Source: Halorubrum salsamenti
Lineage (GTDB): Archaea; Halobacteriota; Halobacteria; Halobacteriales; Haloferacaceae
Assembly (NCBI RefSeq): GCF_007671685.1
Contig: NZ_VCNL01000001.1
Span: 682,001 to 746,000, forward strand
DNA: 64,000 bases
Direction: 5' to 3'
This document shows positions 61,854 to 64,000 of the stretch, piece after piece. Under the pieces are notes generated by a model. The model was not told where the DNA came from. It saw nothing but the letters and a program-made list of their open reading frames with translations, and did no database searches. A program made the translations under genes and the position numbers. The stretch's first letter is position 1. Every line of letters starts with the position of its first letter.

Positions 61854-62312
61854 ATGACACGCATGGAACTCGACGAGACGGACCGCGCGATCCTCCGGAT
61901 TCTGCAGGAGGACGCCCGGACGCCGTTCTCGGAGGTCGCTCGCCGCATCGACATGTCCAGCGCGACCGTCCACGACCGGGTGAACCGCATGGAGGATGCG
62001 GGCGTCATCGAGGGATACCACGCGTCGATCGACCCGAAGGCGGTCGGTTACGGCGTCAGCGCCTTCGTCGGTCTCCGGGTCGAACAGGGACGAGAGGAGG
62101 ACGCCTTGGAGCAGCTCCGCGAGATCGACGGCGTCCGTGAGATCCACCTGACCACCGGCGAGTGGGACGTGATGCTCAAGGTCGTCGCCGCGGACACGGA
62201 CAGCCTCCGCGAGCTGATGTTCGATCGCGTCGCGGAGATGGAGGGGTTTTCGCGGTCGCAGACGATGATCATCCTCAGTACCGATTACGAGGCGGACGGA
62301 CCGGCAGTTTGA
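61854..62312 (+). CDS. Lrp/AsnC-family transcriptional regulator
   Basis: 152 residues. The N-terminal helix-turn-helix is LDETDRAILRILQEDARTPFSEVARRIDMSSATVHDRVNRME in outline, and the C-terminal RAM/AsnC ligand domain has SAFVGLRVEQGREEDALEQL and GEWDVMLKVVAADTDSLRELM. ATG 61863 is an alternative start. Haloarchaeal Lrp proteins control amino-acid and nitrogen genes. There is no close neighbour target except the DUF63 gene 69 bases downstream. Confidence 0.9.
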   Translation: MTRMELDETDRAILRILQEDARTPFSEVARRIDMSSATVHDRVNRMEDAGVIEGYHASIDPKAVGYGVSAFVGLRVEQGREEDALEQLREIDGVREIHLTTGEWDVMLKVVAADTDSLRELMFDRVAEMEGFSRSQTMIILSTDYEADGPAV

Positions 62313-62381
62313 GCGCCTCCCCCGGCGACGCGACGACGCCGGACCGGAACCCTCAATTCGGGGACTCCCTCAACGAAGAGC

Positions 62382-63536
62382 ATGAGCACACGGGTCGAGG
62401 AGCGGTTCGGGCTGTCGCCGGAGAGCGCGTGGGCGGCGGTCGTCGGCGCCGTCGCGGCGCTTCTCGCTGTCGGGTCGGCCGTCTTTCCGCGGATCGTGTA
62501 CGACCGATTCCTGTGGCGGTACTTCTGGGGGCCGGTCGCGGCCGACGGACAGGGCGCACAGTGCGCCGTCCGCGACGCGGGCGGGACCGAGCTGCTCGGG
62601 AGCTCGTCGGCGTGTTCGGCGGCTGTCCAGGCCGGCGAGGTCGTCGCGGAGCCGGGGTACACCACGGTCTCGACCGTGAGCTACGTCGTCATCCTGCTGG
62701 CGATGCTGATCGGCGTCGTCTTCCTCCTCCGCCGGCTGGATATCGGCACCGAGTTGCGCTTCTTCTACGCGCTGTTCCCGTTCATGCTGCTCGGCGGCGC
62801 CCTCCGAACCGTCGAGGACTCGGGGGTCGCCGCGATGCGCGCGGGCGTGGAGCCGCTGATACCGTTCCCGGCGAGTGCGCTGTTGATCAGCCCGTTCATC
62901 TACTTCACCGTCTTCGGCGTCACGCTCGCGTGCGTCCTCGCGGCGTACTCGCTCGAAGGGCGGGGCGTGGTCGACGACTACGCCCGCCCCCTGTTCGCGA
63001 TGGGCGCCGTCGCGCTCGCGGTCGCGTTCGGGTACCTCTCGTACCTCTCGGCCGCGACCGACTACGTCCAGTTCTACCCGATCATCCTCGTCTTGACGCT
63101 GGGGATCGCGACCGCGGCGACCGCGGTCACGTGGAAGCTCGCGACCGCGTACGTGCCCGAGGTCCGGCAGGGGACCGGCGTCGCCGGGATCGTCATCATC
63201 TGGGGGCACGCGATCGACGGCGTCGCCAACGTGATCGGGCTCAACTGGATGCCGGCGCTGACGGGAACGGCGAACCTCGTCCCGAAACACGTCGTCAACG
63301 CGCTGATCGTCGACTGGACCGGCCGGCTGCTCCCGCAGTCGATCGTCTCGGTCACGGGGGACGCGTGGCCGTTCCTGCTGGTGAAGCTCGCGGCGGCGAC
63401 GTTCGTCGTCTGGGTGTTCAACGGCGAGATGTTCGACGAGTCGCCGCGTTACACGCTGCTGTTGCTCATCACGGTACTCGCGGTCGGCCTCGGTCCCGGA
63501 AGCCGGGACATGCTGCGCGCGACGTTCGGGATCTGA
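62382..63536 (+). CDS. DUF63 multi-pass membrane protein
   Basis: 384 residues with about eight to ten transmembrane helices, beginning [21 protein letters not shown]. The conserved-looking motifs [35 protein letters not shown] and [17 protein letters not shown] fit the archaeal DUF63 family. The two cysteines in [10 protein letters not shown] and SSACSAAV lie in an exterior loop and could pair. Function unknown. It may be cotranscribed with the Lrp gene. Confidence 0.82.
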   Translation: MSTRVEERFGLSPESAWAAVVGAVAALLAVGSAVFPRIVYDRFLWRYFWGPVAADGQGAQCAVRDAGGTELLGSSSACSAAVQAGEVVAEPGYTTVSTVSYVVILLAMLIGVVFLLRRLDIGTELRFFYALFPFMLLGGALRTVEDSGVAAMRAGVEPLIPFPASALLISPFIYFTVFGVTLACVLAAYSLEGRGVVDDYARPLFAMGAVALAVAFGYLSYLSAATDYVQFYPIILVLTLGIATAATAVTWKLATAYVPEVRQGTGVAGIVIIWGHAIDGVANVIGLNWMPALTGTANLVPKHVVNALIVDWTGRLLPQSIVSVTGDAWPFLLVKLAAATFVVWVFNGEMFDESPRYTLLLLITVLAVGLGPGSRDMLRATFGI

Positions 63537-63551
63537 GGGCGAGGAACGGGG

Positions 63552-63830
63552 TCACATCCCCATGTCGGCGGCGGCCTCGGGAACCGGGAGGTCGGCGACG
63601 GCGACGCCGAGCAGTTCGGCGGCGTGGTCGAGCGCCATGTCGAAGCCGTAGTACCGCTCTAACTCGTCGCCGGTCGGTCCCGGTCGAACCTTCAGCATCG
63701 CGTAGCCGTCGACGTTCTGGGCGACGGTCGCGTCCCTCCCGTCGGCCGAGAAGGTGAGGCGTCGCTCCCCGTCGATCTCCTCGTAGCGCGCGTCGATCCC
63801 GCCTTCGTCGCTCCCCGTCGCGTCGCTCAT
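63552..63830 (-). CDS. Small conserved haloarchaeal protein, 92 aa
   Basis: Starts MSDATGSDEGGIDARYEEID at 63830; the longer upstream frame is non-coding in character. Acidic, with YAMLKVRPGPTGDELERYYGFDMALDHAAELLGVAV as the conserved-looking core and the C-terminus EAAADMGM. An AGATACGAC box lies about 34 bases upstream. It resembles a haloarchaeal DUF family whose number I cannot state with confidence. Function unknown. Confidence 0.72.
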   Translation of the reverse strand: MSDATGSDEGGIDARYEEIDGERRLTFSADGRDATVAQNVDGYAMLKVRPGPTGDELERYYGFDMALDHAAELLGVAVADLPVPEAAADMGM

Positions 63831-63933
63831 GCGCACGGTACGCTCCGATCCCAGTCGTATCTGTCGGTCGGAGCCGCCGGCTCGGCTCGCTCGGATGGTA
63901 AGATTAAGGGACGGCACGACCCTACCGGCGACA

Positions 63934-64000
63934 ATGAGTACCGAAGTGTCGCGGCGGAGAGCGTGGGTGATCGCCGCGCGGCCGCAGACGCTCCCCGCCG
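63934..64000 (+). CDS. menA: 1,4-dihydroxy-2-naphthoate polyprenyltransferase, 5' end (runs off window)
   Basis: Only 22 codons are present: MSTEVSRRRAWVIAARPQTLPA. The WxxAARPQTLPA start is typical of MenA, which attaches the prenyl chain in menaquinone synthesis. GATTAAGGG lies about 27 bases before ATG 63934, fitting a leaderless start. The identification rests on this short N-terminus and is therefore provisional. Confidence 0.7.
   Translation, partial: MSTEVSRRRAWVIAARPQTLPA

Overview
The window is one contiguous stretch of a haloarchaeal chromosome, most likely Halorubrum or a close relative (genus is inference). The DNA is very GC-rich, the proteins are strongly acidic, and most genes start without a leader: a TTTATA- or TTTTTA-like box lies 25-33 bases before the start codon and there is no ribosome-binding site. 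It holds about 56 protein genes (thrS at the left edge and menA at the right edge are cut), a tRNA-Lys (CTT), an intron-containing tRNA-Trp (CCA), two small leader ORFs, one decayed coding remnant and a family of dispersed non-coding elements. I see no IS transposase, rRNA, CRISPR array or prophage.

Layout. 1-18 kb: housekeeping and metabolism (ThrRS, a PLP aminotransferase, a CBS-less IMPDH/GMPR paralogue, MFS pumps, an acidic-tailed surface protein, a TrkA-DHH fusion, a nucleotidyltransferase, a Tat lipoprotein thioredoxin, prephenate dehydrogenase plus an Rsm22-type methyltransferase, SRAP, a DEDD exonuclease). 18-30 kb: glutamate dehydrogenase, a two-gene bacterial-PH-domain membrane operon, acyl-CoA dehydrogenase, squalene/phytoene synthase, a short Hel308, a HalX response regulator and canonical IMPDH. 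30-37 kb: small haloarchaeal conserved proteins, tRNA-Trp, a WHy/LEA2 membrane protein, a bactofilin-like protein and methylmalonyl-CoA mutase large subunit. 37.8-50.4 kb: a minus-strand potassium/osmotic-stress island with three TrkH, two TrkA, three UspA-containing proteins (one fused to an APC permease), MscS and a YhbY-like RNA-binding protein. 50.5-56 kb: an RND/MMPL exporter plus a surface accessory protein, divergent from a TetR regulator with a clear operator between them. 56-64 kb: HD hydrolase, pilin-like protein, cation diffusion facilitator, phosphopantothenate synthetase, Lrp regulator, DUF63 protein and the start of menA.

The most interesting signal is a family of about 400-520-bp non-coding elements, present four times (18296-18737, 35081-35545, 45852-46254, 60056-60501). 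They share terminal inverted repeats ending in CGATAGCGGGAGT, two promoter-like TTTATAAG boxes 33-34 bp apart at one end, and an internal inverted repeat. The arms of that inverted repeat differ between copies but stay complementary within each copy, which suggests selection on a folded structure. Three of the four copies lie between convergent genes. A second recurring arrangement, seen twice, is a TATA-driven leaderless mini-ORF whose stop codon overlaps the start of a Shine-Dalgarno-led membrane or surface protein gene (20236 and 55042).
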